Positions 24,375 through 32,643 of a stretch of DNA of 38,093 bases are shown in pieces. A program made the position numbers and the translations under genes. This DNA comes from Flavobacterium sp. (lineage in GTDB: Bacteria > Bacteroidota > Bacteroidia > Flavobacteriales > Flavobacteriaceae), in assembly GCA_014378065.1 (NCBI GenBank), contig JACMOK010000130.1:1-38093 (forward strand), read 5' to 3'. Position 1 is the first letter of the stretch. Every line of letters starts with the position of its first letter. The notes under the pieces are model-generated. The model did no database searches and was not told the origin of the DNA. It was given only the letters and a program-made list of their open reading frames with translations.

Positions 24375-26844
24375 ATCCTTGAAATTCATCATTTCCGTTA
24401 TCATTGTCTTTTTTGGGCTGTTTTTCTCTTTCCGATTTTTGTTTATTAAATCGATATGTAAATGAAAATGTCATTTGTCGGGTACGCCATTGCATTTCGC
24501 TGTAAGAACTCAATAAGCCCGGAAGATAGGTTTCAAAAATTCTCTTTCTTGAATTGAAAACATCCTGAACATTGAACGCCAAGGTTGCCTTGTCTTTAAA
24601 TAAATCTTTGCTAAAACCCAAGTTGGCGCTTGCGACGCCCAAGCTTTTTCCTTGAGCTGAGGTTTGAGGCCCGTTGTAGGTAATGTTGGTCTGCCAATCA
24701 ATTTTATAAGGTAAGGTTACTTTGGAAGTGAGTCGAGTAAACCACGAATTGGCAACGTTGTCAAAATTTTGACTGATGACAGCGTTTTGAGAGTTAGTGT
24801 AGCTGTAATCGCCCCGAGTTTTGCTTTGGAAAAAGTTAAAATTGCTGTTAATCTTGCACCATTTGTATGGTGAATAATTAAGCGTAAATTCAAAACCGCA
24901 ACGGTATTCCGTAGCAAGATTTATGGGCATGGATAAAATTACTGGGGTATTTACCAAAACTCCATTGGTATTTGTAGTTACAAAATCGCCTGATTCTCTG
25001 CGTATGAATTGGAAAGAATTGGAGGTTTTATTGAAGTACATGGAGGTATTCAAGGTGAGTTTGCTCCACCGTTTAAGATAACCCAAATCAAAAGCATCGG
25101 TGAAGGCGGGATCAAGTTGCGGATTTCCTTTAAAAATATTGATGTTGCTTGAAAAATTGGAGAATGGATTGATCTGTCGGCCACGTGGCCTAGAGATTCT
25201 TTTGCTGTAACTGGCAGCGACACTGCTTTTTTCTGAAATTTCATAAGTTAAAAAAGCACTCGGAAAAAAATTATTATATTTTTTGTTATAGAAGTCAGCC
25301 GTTGCCAATTGGTTGATGTCGATATTAGAATCTTCCCAACGCAATCCCAAAAGGATTGAAAATTTGTTGAATTTGCTTCCGATTTGCGTATAAAACGCAT
25401 TTATTTTTTCGCGGTAGTCGAGAGTATTGGTGTAGCGGCTATCGGCAAGGTACGTATTGATTGTTGCCAGGGTGTCGACTTTATAATCGGTTAGCAGCGC
25501 ATTGAAATCACCTTTATAACCGGCTTCAAATTGACTGCCTTTTCCGAAGGGCAGCACATAATTAACCTGAATTGTATTTTCACTCTGCGTTTGCCTGTTG
25601 GCGGTAATTTGTTGTCCGCCGTTAATCTCAGAATTGTCATGGTCTCGGTCGGAAGAAAACGAACCGTCGACGGTAAGTTTATGGCCGTCTTTTTTAAAAT
25701 TATGAGTCAGATTGGTATTGAATTCTGCATCGACGCTGGTTCTATGCTGGTCGTTTAAACGACTGGTAGTAAAAAGGTAGTTGTGGCTGGCGTCATAATT
25801 ATCATATAGAACGCGATCGGGATTTTGCCCGCCATTTTTTCTTAAATTGAAACTATTACTCCACGTAGTTGACTTGCTAAGATACCAATCCATGCCAATA
25901 TTTGAATTGTAGCCTTCACTAACGCGCTTGTTTTCTCTGCGTTCATCGATGTAATTTCTTGTAGCGCCATCGGTATTGAGGTATTGCGTATTATTGACCG
26001 AATTGCCTGGACTTGTCCGGTAGTTGTAACCAGTTGTGGTAAACAAGTTGAATTCTTCGGTTTTGTAGTTGATGTTTCCCGAAATTCCGTACGCTTTCGG
26101 ATCGCCTACTGAGGCAATAACGGTTCCGTTAATTCCCTGATTTTTTCCTTTTTTTAGAATGATATTCAACAGGCCACCGCCACCTTCGGAATCGTATCGT
26201 GCTGATGGATTGGTGACTACTTCTACCTTATCGACAGCGTCGGCGGGAATCATTCGTAGGGCTTCGGCAATATTGATGGCGTTGGATGGCCTTCCATCAA
26301 TAAGGATCCGTACATTGTCATTGCCACGCAAACTTACAACACCTTCTGCATCAACTGAAACAGACGGAATATTGTCTAATACATCACTAACGGTACCGCC
26401 TTTAACCATTAAATCTTGGCCTACATTGTATACTTTTTTATCGAGTTTGATTTCGACCGTGCTTTTTTCGACACGCACTTCAACCTGATTCAATTGGGTA
26501 GCGTCTTCTTCTAAGCCCAAAGTTCCGAGGTTAGTACTCTCCAATAGTTTACGGTCTTTAATTTCAGTAGGTTTGAAGGAAATGAATTCGGCTTTGATAG
26601 TGTAGCTTCCTGGAAAAATCGCCACGTCAAATTCGCCCTTTGCATTGGTAATCCCACCGCTAACGGATTTTGGATTTTTAGTATTTATAAAGGTAATCGT
26701 GGCATATTCTAAAGGTTGTTGGCTAACTTTTTCAACAAGAATGCCTGTAATTTTTATTTTCGTTCTCTCAGGATCATTTTGAGCATGTAGTTTCGCGGCA
26801 GTAAATATTAGTAGGGCGCAGATAAGGAAATGGACTTTGTTCAT
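24373..26844 (-). CDS. TonB-dependent-receptor-like outer-membrane beta-barrel protein
   Basis: Outer-membrane protein of 823 residues. A Sec signal peptide ends near KLHA-Q. A carboxypeptidase-like regulatory domain (about 32-110: GILVEKVSQQPLEYATITF, GGITNAKGEFDV, PGSYTIKAEFIS) is followed by a plug domain (135-235) with SVSVDAEGVVSLRGNDNVRI and VEVVTNPSARYDSEGGGG. The rest is a long beta-barrel. This is the common Bacteroidota outer membrane beta-barrel group, many of unknown ligand, and no SusD-like partner gene is next to it, so it is not a glycan SusCD pair. After the last barrel strand (MTFSFTYRF) the protein continues about 25 residues with a charged tail (KQKSEREKQPKKDNDNGNDE). An exact minus-strand promoter box (26875-26882) precedes it. 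Confidence 0.92.
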   Translation of the reverse strand: MNKVHFLICALLIFTAAKLHAQNDPERTKIKITGILVEKVSQQPLEYATITFINTKNPKSVSGGITNAKGEFDVAIFPGSYTIKAEFISFKPTEIKDRKLLESTNLGTLGLEEDATQLNQVEVRVEKSTVEIKLDKKVYNVGQDLMVKGGTVSDVLDNIPSVSVDAEGVVSLRGNDNVRILIDGRPSNAINIAEALRMIPADAVDKVEVVTNPSARYDSEGGGGLLNIILKKGKNQGINGTVIASVGDPKAYGISGNINYKTEEFNLFTTTGYNYRTSPGNSVNNTQYLNTDGATRNYIDERRENKRVSEGYNSNIGMDWYLSKSTTWSNSFNLRKNGGQNPDRVLYDNYDASHNYLFTTSRLNDQHRTSVDAEFNTNLTHNFKKDGHKLTVDGSFSSDRDHDNSEINGGQQITANRQTQSENTIQVNYVLPFGKGSQFEAGYKGDFNALLTDYKVDTLATINTYLADSRYTNTLDYREKINAFYTQIGSKFNKFSILLGLRWEDSNIDINQLATADFYNKKYNNFFPSAFLTYEISEKSSVAASYSKRISRPRGRQINPFSNFSSNINIFKGNPQLDPAFTDAFDLGYLKRWSKLTLNTSMYFNKTSNSFQFIRRESGDFVTTNTNGVLVNTPVILSMPINLATEYRCGFEFTLNYSPYKWCKINSNFNFFQSKTRGDYSYTNSQNAVISQNFDNVANSWFTRLTSKVTLPYKIDWQTNITYNGPQTSAQGKSLGVASANLGFSKDLFKDKATLAFNVQDVFNSRKRIFETYLPGLLSSYSEMQWRTRQMTFSFTYRFNKQKSEREKQPKKDNDNGNDEFQG

Positions 26845-26874
26845 AGCAGAAATAAATTTTATTCTTTAAGAAAG

Positions 26875-26882
26875 CAAAAATA
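26875..26882 (-). promoter_or_regulatory. -7 promoter box (TATTTTTG) for the receptor gene
   Basis: On the minus strand an exact TAnnTTTG match, 30 nt before the ATG at 26844. A TTTG occurs 24 nt further upstream (26907-26910 on the plus strand as CAAA), a slightly long spacing. Confidence 0.55.
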
Positions 26883-26936
26883 AGTTTTGGTTTAGACAGC
26901 GGTTCACAAAGCTTTGTTAAATGATATTCAAGACTT

Positions 26937-27298
26937 TTAGACTTTAGCGGCCACCACAGCCTTGTCGCGATTGATTACTATTAATGTTTGAATCAGAATT
27001 GGATAGATATCCATCGATGGAATGATTTCGATTTTAGTTAAGATGTTGTGTTTGAATTTTCCATCCAAATCAGTTCCTTTTGAAGGATCGATTTGAGTAG
27101 CTGTATTCAGTATTTGTGAATGATTTTTGTGAGTTCTTTAAACGTTGGCCCAGTTTCTTAGGATTTAATTACCTCAAATGAAAGACCCAATTGGTTGAAA
27201 AGCGTTAGGCATTCTCTCGATTTTACACTGCGCGGGTTGCGGTGAATGGCAATCAAATCACTGGATTTATTTTTTTGCAAAGGAATTGATTTCAATTT
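26937..27298 (-). pseudogene. Broken ArsC/Spx-family (arsenate-reductase-like) gene
   Basis: On the minus strand from about 27298 the sequence reads HRNPRSVKSRECLTLFNQLG then LSFEVIKS and a stop. This fits the ArsC-family opening (Y-H-N-P-R-C-x-K-S-R-E, and FEVIKY). The same frame continues past the stop as ETGPTFKELTKIIHKY. A shift then gives IDPSKGTDLDGKFK and, at the end, YPILIQTLIVINRDKAVVAAKV before a stop at 26937-26939, fitting the family's PILIxRPIVINGDKAVIxRP end. The active-site Cys position appears as Ser (NPRS). With one stop and at least one frameshift, the gene is dead. It begins with no good ATG. Confidence 0.7.
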
Positions 27299-27343
27299 AA
27301 AAAATTAAGCTAAATTAGACGAAACAATAATAAAAATTGAAAC

Positions 27344-28303
27344 ATGTTTATAGAACAAGGGATAAAACCCGAAAATAAATTTTGGAAATATCTGGTGGGT
27401 TCGTTGTTGATTATCTTAGCCTCCACCATCGGACAGTTGCCGTTATTGATTGCTGTTTTTGCCAAATCTTTTGCGGATGGGAACGGTTTGATTACCAATG
27501 CCGATGATTTAATGAAAATCTTGGATTCTAATCTGACATTATTTTTAATCATGCTGTCTTTTGTCTTTGCCATTGGCGGGATTTATCTGGTCGTCAAATA
27601 TTTTCACCAGCAATCTTTTCATTCAATCATTACTTCTCGTGTGAAGTTGGACTGGAACCGAATTTTATTTTCCTTTTTGGTATGGACAATTTTTACGGTT
27701 GTTTCTACTTTATTGTTTTTTTATGTAAGTCCCGAAGATTTTCAAATTAATTTTAAGCCCGTTCCTTTTTTGATTTTATTGTTGGTAGGAGTTGTGATGA
27801 TTCCGATTCAAACCAGTTGTGAGGAAGTTGTTTTCCGCGGTTATTTGATGCAGGGTTTTGGAAATTTGTCAGGCAATAATTGGTTGCCTTTACTCATGAC
27901 GTCAGTAATTTTCGGATTGATGCATATTTTTAACCCCGAAGTTGGAAAAATGGGTTACATCATCTTGGTGTATTATATAGGTACCGGATTCTTATTGGGA
28001 ATAATGACATTGATGGATGAAGGAATGGAGTTGTCACTTGGTTTTCATGCCGCCAATAACTTGATTGGGGCATTATTGGTCACGGCGAATTATTCGGTAT
28101 TTCAAACCAATTCTATTTTAAAAGATATTTCAGAACCCACCGCAGGTCTTGATGTAATTCTGCCCGTGGTCGTGGTTTATCCTGTACTTTTGTTTATCTT
28201 TAGTAAAAAATACGGTTGGACGAATTGGACTGACAAACTAACCGGTAAAATACATTCTGAATTACAAACAACGCAAATCGAAACCATTAGAAACCATGAA
28301 TAG
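27344..28303 (+). CDS. CPBP-family intramembrane metalloprotease
   Basis: Integral membrane protein of 319 residues in the CPBP (CAAX protease and bacteriocin-processing) family, also called Abi. The family's zinc-site motifs are present: SCEEVVFRGYLMQ with Glu160, Glu161 and Arg165; FGLMHIFNP with His194; and GFHAANNLIG with His235 and Asn239. About eight hydrophobic segments surround them. It should cleave a peptide bond inside the inner membrane; its substrate is not indicated. Its last 8 nt overlap the start of the ligase gene, so the two are co-translated. Immediately upstream is the broken ArsC-type gene. Confidence 0.92.
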   Translation: MFIEQGIKPENKFWKYLVGSLLIILASTIGQLPLLIAVFAKSFADGNGLITNADDLMKILDSNLTLFLIMLSFVFAIGGIYLVVKYFHQQSFHSIITSRVKLDWNRILFSFLVWTIFTVVSTLLFFYVSPEDFQINFKPVPFLILLLVGVVMIPIQTSCEEVVFRGYLMQGFGNLSGNNWLPLLMTSVIFGLMHIFNPEVGKMGYIILVYYIGTGFLLGIMTLMDEGMELSLGFHAANNLIGALLVTANYSVFQTNSILKDISEPTAGLDVILPVVVVYPVLLFIFSKKYGWTNWTDKLTGKIHSELQTTQIETIRNHE

Positions 28304-29342
28304 CCCTACTTACCATAACGTACACAATAGTTTTAAACTCGACGGATTTCATTTAAATCGTGAAGATCTATGTCGCGTTGCTTACAGTTTTATTAAAGAA
28401 GGGGAAGATTTTGAAAAGCCTGTCGGCGATTTTTTACTCGATTGGTTTGACGAGCGGTCCTACATCGAAATGAATACCTCTGGTACTACAGGGAAACCTA
28501 AAATGATTCGAGTAGACAAACAAGCCATGGTAAATTCGGCTTTGGCGACGGGAGATTTTTTTGATTTGCAACCCGGAAATAAAGTATTGCAATGCCTACC
28601 GGTAAAATATATTGCAGGCAAAATGATGTTTGTTCGGGGCTTTATTTTGGGTCTTGACATGGATTTTGTAGCCCCAAGTTCTACGCCCCTGTACAACAAC
28701 GACACCAAATATGATTTTGCGGCCATGGTACCTTTGCAGGCGCAAAATTCGTTAAAGGAATTGCACAATGTCAAAAAGATGATTATTGGTGGGGTAAAAA
28801 TTAATGCAGCTTTAGAAAAACAATTGTCAAAACTCCCAATAGAAGCTTATGAAACCTATGGCATGACGGAAACCATTACCCATATTGCAGCAAAAAAAAT
28901 AGGAGAAAAAGCTTTTACAGTACTACCAAACGTCACGATTTCGTACAATGAAGACAACTGCTTGGTGATTCACGCGCCTCGCATTTCAGAGGAAGTTATA
29001 GTGACCAACGATATGGTAGAATTGGTAAATGAAAACCAATTTGTTTTTTTAGGCCGTTTCGACAACATAGTCAACAGTGGTGGCATCAAATTAATTCCTG
29101 AGCAAATTGAAGAGAAGCTATCAGGCAGAATTGACACTCGCTTTTTTGTGACCGGAATACCCGATGAAAAATTAGGAGAAAAATTGGTATTGGTAATTGA
29201 AGGCGAAAAACATTCATTAGATGAGAGCATTTTTGATTTATTAGACAAATATGAGAGACCTAAGGAAATTCTTTTTGTATCAAAATTTGAAGAAACCGGA
29301 AACGGAAAAATCATGCGGAAAGAAACCGCAAAAATACTTTAA
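28296..29342 (+). CDS. menE: Short AMP-forming acyl-CoA ligase, MenE-like
   Basis: Adenylating enzyme of 348 residues, short for the family. It carries the phosphate-binding loop TSGTTGKPK near residue 60, YGMTETITH near 189 and the adenylate-binding FLGRFDNIVNSGGIKLIPEQIE near 250. The conserved catalytic Lys is in NGKIMRKET near the C-terminus. This compact form, with much of the N-terminal part missing, is the usual Bacteroidota o-succinylbenzoate-CoA ligase of menaquinone synthesis, so the symbol is likely but not certain. No other men genes are in the window. It overlaps the CPBP protease gene by 8 nt. Confidence 0.85.
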   Translation: MNSPTYHNVHNSFKLDGFHLNREDLCRVAYSFIKEGEDFEKPVGDFLLDWFDERSYIEMNTSGTTGKPKMIRVDKQAMVNSALATGDFFDLQPGNKVLQCLPVKYIAGKMMFVRGFILGLDMDFVAPSSTPLYNNDTKYDFAAMVPLQAQNSLKELHNVKKMIIGGVKINAALEKQLSKLPIEAYETYGMTETITHIAAKKIGEKAFTVLPNVTISYNEDNCLVIHAPRISEEVIVTNDMVELVNENQFVFLGRFDNIVNSGGIKLIPEQIEEKLSGRIDTRFFVTGIPDEKLGEKLVLVIEGEKHSLDESIFDLLDKYERPKEILFVSKFEETGNGKIMRKETAKIL

Positions 29343-29759
29343 TGTTTTTTTAAAGATGAGGATCTTGAACCCTTGCTTTTTAATATCCAACGAGCAAAAA
29401 CGCCCGCAACAGTAAATACTGCGTAAAGTTAATTTCCATAAAATGAATTGTTCTGTGAAGCACAAAATTTTTGGACTGAGCAATTTAGAATTCTTCATTA
29501 CATATTTTAATCGTTTTGTGACATCAGAATTTACAAATTTCCTAAGGCATACTATGAGCAATAAAATAATTTTAAACGCTAAAGAATAAAACGATGAATT
29601 CCTCGGAGAGTGAAAACAATTTTCTTCTCCTTTTGTTTAAAACGCGTCGCTCAATTGGAGTGGAAATCTGTCCGTTTTTTAACTGATTAACTACTTCGTT
29701 TTCGCTGTCAATTGACATGAGTTCCGAGATTAAAATCCACGAAATTACTTCTAAATTAA
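29343..29759. other. Gene-free stretch after menE
   Basis: About 420 nt with no convincing gene, promoter or terminator. It is very AT-rich and stops are frequent in all frames. A 30-codon frame (starting MNSSESE, near 29594) has no motif. It may be decayed DNA together with the following fragments. Confidence 0.45.
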
Positions 29760-29767
29760 ATATTTAA

Positions 29768-29908
29768 TTCTTTCTCCCGACTCGATACCTCGAGCTGACT
29801 CAAGGAGTGCAGGATCATATCGAATATTATAACAACAAAACACATCATACAACCAAACAAAAACCCAATATTCGATATCGAGAAAATCAATTAAAAAAAG
29901 TCGCTTAA
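29768..29908 (+). pseudogene. Transposase-like C-terminal remnant
   Basis: A plus-strand frame of about 47 codons, with no start codon, reads YLELTQGVQDHIEYYNNK then THHTTKQKPNIRYRENQ and stops at about 29908. The pattern (helix, EYYNNK with basic residues, a KxxP then a YRE motif) looks like the tail of a DDE/rve-type transposase such as the IS3 group. No catalytic part or inverted repeats were found next to it. The family assignment is by pattern only. Confidence 0.4.
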
Positions 29909-29961
29909 TGAACAAATGTAAATCAAAAAGTTTAACTTAAAAATCAAACCAATTGGTCTAA

Positions 29962-30144
29962 GAAATAGGGAGTATTACAACCAACCATTCAAAACAGTAT
30001 TCCAAATATTTTTTTGAAATCAATAATGGACCTAAAGAAGTTTATTATCCAAGTCAAAAACCATTTACGGTTTTCGAACACCGATTACAAAAATTAAAAC
30101 TAATTTATACTTTGCCCGAAAAAATGCTGCCTTATATAAGATAA
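29962..30144 (+). pseudogene. Unassigned 60-codon open fragment
   Basis: After a stop, a plus-strand frame stays open for 60 codons in strongly AT-rich DNA without a usable start: it contains QYSKYFFEINNGPKEVYYPS, QKPFTVFEHRLQKLKL and ends TLPEKMLPYIR before a stop at 30142-30144. Its protein-like composition suggests the 3' end of a lost gene. I recognise no family. Confidence 0.3.
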
Positions 30145-30233
30145 GAAATGCATCTGCGAAGCGACATTGGTGACAAACAAAACGCATTGAATACTGCACA
30201 AAAACTATCGGGAAGGGGGTTAATTCTAAACAT

Positions 30234-30261
30234 AAAAATACGGCAAACGTCGTATTTTTTT
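30234..30261 (+). terminator. Orphan hairpin terminator
   Basis: AAAAATACG (30234-30242), loop of 8 nt, CGTATTTTT (30251-30259) continuing into Ts. It is a good intrinsic terminator but no intact gene lies upstream on this strand. It may have served the decayed fragments at 29768-30144 or a small RNA. Confidence 0.7.
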
Positions 30262-30310
30262 ATGCTTATAAATTTTGCAAATTTGTTAAATAAATTTAAA
30301 TAAATTTAAA

Positions 30311-31303
30311 ATGAAAAAAATAATTCTTTTACTTTTAGTGGTATCCAACAGTATTCATTCTCAAATAAAAATAACTGAATTTGATGCTGCATTGAAATTA
30401 TTACAAGGTAATGATCAAGAAAAAGCCATAAATAATCTTGAGAGTTTAGAAAAAAAATTTCCAAACGATGTTCAGGTTATTTTTCTTCGAGGCTTTTATC
30501 AATTTCGTGATGGAAATCAAAATGGCGCTATGATGAGTTTTTCTAATGCGATAAAAACCAATCCTAAATATGCTATGGCTTATGGTGGAAGAGCATCACT
30601 TTTTGCTTCAAAAGGATTGTTAGACAAAGCAATTGTAGATCTATCTGAAGCAATTAAATTAGAACCAAAAAATATAAGTTTTCTAAATTCTAGATCTAGT
30701 TATTACTATGATAATCATCAATATAAAGAAGGATTAGAAGATATGAAAACCAAAATAAAATTGATGCCAAATGATATTATGGGTTATTTCGATGCTGCAG
30801 TTTTTGCTAAATCAATGGACAATAACTATAATTCTGATGATTTTTTTAATCAAGCTTATGCTACTAGAGGAATTCCAAAATATGTAACTGACGCGTTGTT
30901 TGGTAAATTTTTAATAAAATATGGACGATTTGATGAAGCTAAAATTAAGTTCGAAGAAGCACTTGCACTAGGCGAAAAAGATTTTGACGCAGATGATTTT
31001 AATAACGCATCAATTGCTTATAACAAAACTAAAAACTATGACAAAGCTATAATTTGCGCTTACAAAGCAATTGCAAAGCAACCTGATAATATTGATCTCT
31101 ATTTTAATTTGACAAGTTCCTATATAGGTTTAAATGATTGGGAAAAGGTAAAAGACACGGCACAATTGGTATTAAACATCAATAGTGAACATCCAATGGC
31201 AAATATGTTTATGGCGGCAGGTTTAATGAATACAGGCAATGAAAACAAAGCATTAGAATATGAAGCTAAAGCAAAACGATTAGATGCAGAACAAAACAAA
31301 TAA
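30311..31303 (+). CDS. Exported tetratricopeptide-repeat protein
   Basis: Protein of 330 residues with a Sec signal peptide (MKKIILLLLVVSNSIHSQ) and about seven TPR-type helix pairs covering the rest. Clear units are NPKYAMAYGGRASLFASKGL, DKAIVDLSEAIKLEPKN, EAKIKFEEALALGEKDF, DKAIICAYKAIAKQPDN and KVKDTAQLVLNINSEHPM. TPR arrays bind other proteins, so in the periplasm it may assemble or dock partners. It is first of a four-gene cassette of exported proteins (gaps of 32, 7 and 11 nt). The orphan terminator lies 50 nt upstream and an AT-rich leader with repeated AATAAATTTA precedes the ATG. Confidence 0.88.
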   Translation: MKKIILLLLVVSNSIHSQIKITEFDAALKLLQGNDQEKAINNLESLEKKFPNDVQVIFLRGFYQFRDGNQNGAMMSFSNAIKTNPKYAMAYGGRASLFASKGLLDKAIVDLSEAIKLEPKNISFLNSRSSYYYDNHQYKEGLEDMKTKIKLMPNDIMGYFDAAVFAKSMDNNYNSDDFFNQAYATRGIPKYVTDALFGKFLIKYGRFDEAKIKFEEALALGEKDFDADDFNNASIAYNKTKNYDKAIICAYKAIAKQPDNIDLYFNLTSSYIGLNDWEKVKDTAQLVLNINSEHPMANMFMAAGLMNTGNENKALEYEAKAKRLDAEQNK

Positions 31304-31335
31304 CAATAACAAACTAAATCTAAAATTTTAATATC

Positions 31336-31821
31336 ATGAAAAAATTATATTTTATTGTAACTCTTTTATTTTTGAGTACAGCAACATTTGCGCAAAGCGA
31401 TGCCATTTTAAACTTTAGACAAGTGGTAAAGGAAATTCCCAATCAGTTTGACAATTTAAAGAAAGACCTATTGCAAGACAATACAGAGAAAAATTACAAA
31501 TTGTATAGCTCTAAAATTGAAGACATGCCGATATCCAAAACGATTATTTCGATTAGTCCAAAGGACGGACATGTTTACATAGTTACTTTTAATGTAGAAC
31601 AAATGGACAGCATGATGTTGCGAATTTTCGGTTCAATTTCACAACAATACATCAATGAGTTGAATGAAATGGTAAAATCGGGAAATTATAAAGGTAGAGA
31701 TTATAACAGCAATGGTGAAAGTATTACCGAATTGACCGATGCTAAAGACCAATTGGTTTTGCAATACATAAGCAGTAGTAAAGAACATGTGCTAATTTTT
31801 TATGGAGCTTTAACTAAATAA
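31336..31821 (+). CDS. Small exported protein of unknown function
   Basis: Protein of 161 residues with a clear Sec signal peptide (MKKLYFIVTLLFLSTATFAQ, cleavage after FA). The mature part has an N-terminal helix (FRQVVKEIPNQFDNLKKDLL), then SKTIISISPKDGHVYIVTFNVE, a helix (MMLRIFGSISQQYINELNEM) and a final strand pair. The layout is that of a small alpha-beta domain. No family recognised and no catalytic motif. It is the second gene of the cassette, 32 nt after the TPR gene and 7 nt before the next, so the products are probably made together. Confidence 0.82.
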   Translation: MKKLYFIVTLLFLSTATFAQSDAILNFRQVVKEIPNQFDNLKKDLLQDNTEKNYKLYSSKIEDMPISKTIISISPKDGHVYIVTFNVEQMDSMMLRIFGSISQQYINELNEMVKSGNYKGRDYNSNGESITELTDAKDQLVLQYISSSKEHVLIFYGALTK

Positions 31822-31828
31822 TGTAGTT

Positions 31829-32632
31829 ATGAAAACCACACTTTTACTTATTGCATTTTTATGTTCCTCAACTTTTTATGCTCAAGAAATTAATGAGGAA
31901 AATTTTATTAATGATATTAATTCAATTATTAACGATGCTGCAACAGGATTTCAAACCAGCAAAGGAGATTTTTTAAGTGAGTATTATCATTTTTTTACTT
32001 ATAAATCAAATAAAGCAATTTTTAATGAAACCGCAAACGTAATATATGGTGAAGCCTATTTTTCGGGATATATTCATGTAAATGTAGCATCACAATATTA
32101 CTTTAATCAATATTTTGATCCAGATAACCCTGCCGGAATTTTTGTAATTAATAATGGCGAAAAAATTCTTGATAAATTGGCTAGACAATTTAAACTAAAA
32201 AAAGCAAAAGTAAAACAAGATATATACCTCAAAGACTTATACCTTGAATACGAATACAAAAAAGGAAAGCAAAAGTTTTACGGAATTAAATATGACTTAA
32301 AAAATAAAGTGGCTTCTATAAATATACATTCTGATTTACGCCCTGATGTTAATAAAAAATCAAATTACAAAGGTTGTTTGGTTTTATACAACATCCAAAT
32401 GAATTCTTTTGTAGAAGCCAATACTTATTTTATTTATGATGATAACATGCCCAATGTAGATGCACTATTTGGCATATTATTTAATAAAATCAGTCCAACT
32501 TTTCAGTTTGCCTATAAAAAATATGAATGGATGCCAAATGCTTCCGACGAGCAAGTATATTTAAAATTAAAGTCTTTGAATATAGAGCAACAAAGAAAAA
32601 ATATAAATGCCCAAGGCGATAAAATAAATTAA
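31829..32632 (+). CDS. Exported protein of unknown function
   Basis: Protein of 267 residues with a Sec signal peptide (MKTTLLLIAFLCSSTFYAQ). The mature part is rich in Tyr, Phe, Asn and Lys. It has DAATGFQTSKGDFL, a strand-rich middle with YGEAYFSGYIHVNVASQYY, and a charged segment (KLKKAKVKQDIYLKDLY). No membrane segment and no recognised family. It is third in the cassette, 7 nt after the 161-residue gene and 11 nt before the MORN gene. The close packing argues for a shared function with its neighbours rather than chance. Confidence 0.82.
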   Translation: MKTTLLLIAFLCSSTFYAQEINEENFINDINSIINDAATGFQTSKGDFLSEYYHFFTYKSNKAIFNETANVIYGEAYFSGYIHVNVASQYYFNQYFDPDNPAGIFVINNGEKILDKLARQFKLKKAKVKQDIYLKDLYLEYEYKKGKQKFYGIKYDLKNKVASINIHSDLRPDVNKKSNYKGCLVLYNIQMNSFVEANTYFIYDDNMPNVDALFGILFNKISPTFQFAYKKYEWMPNASDEQVYLKLKSLNIEQQRKNINAQGDKIN

Positions 32633-32643
32633 TTTTTATCCAA

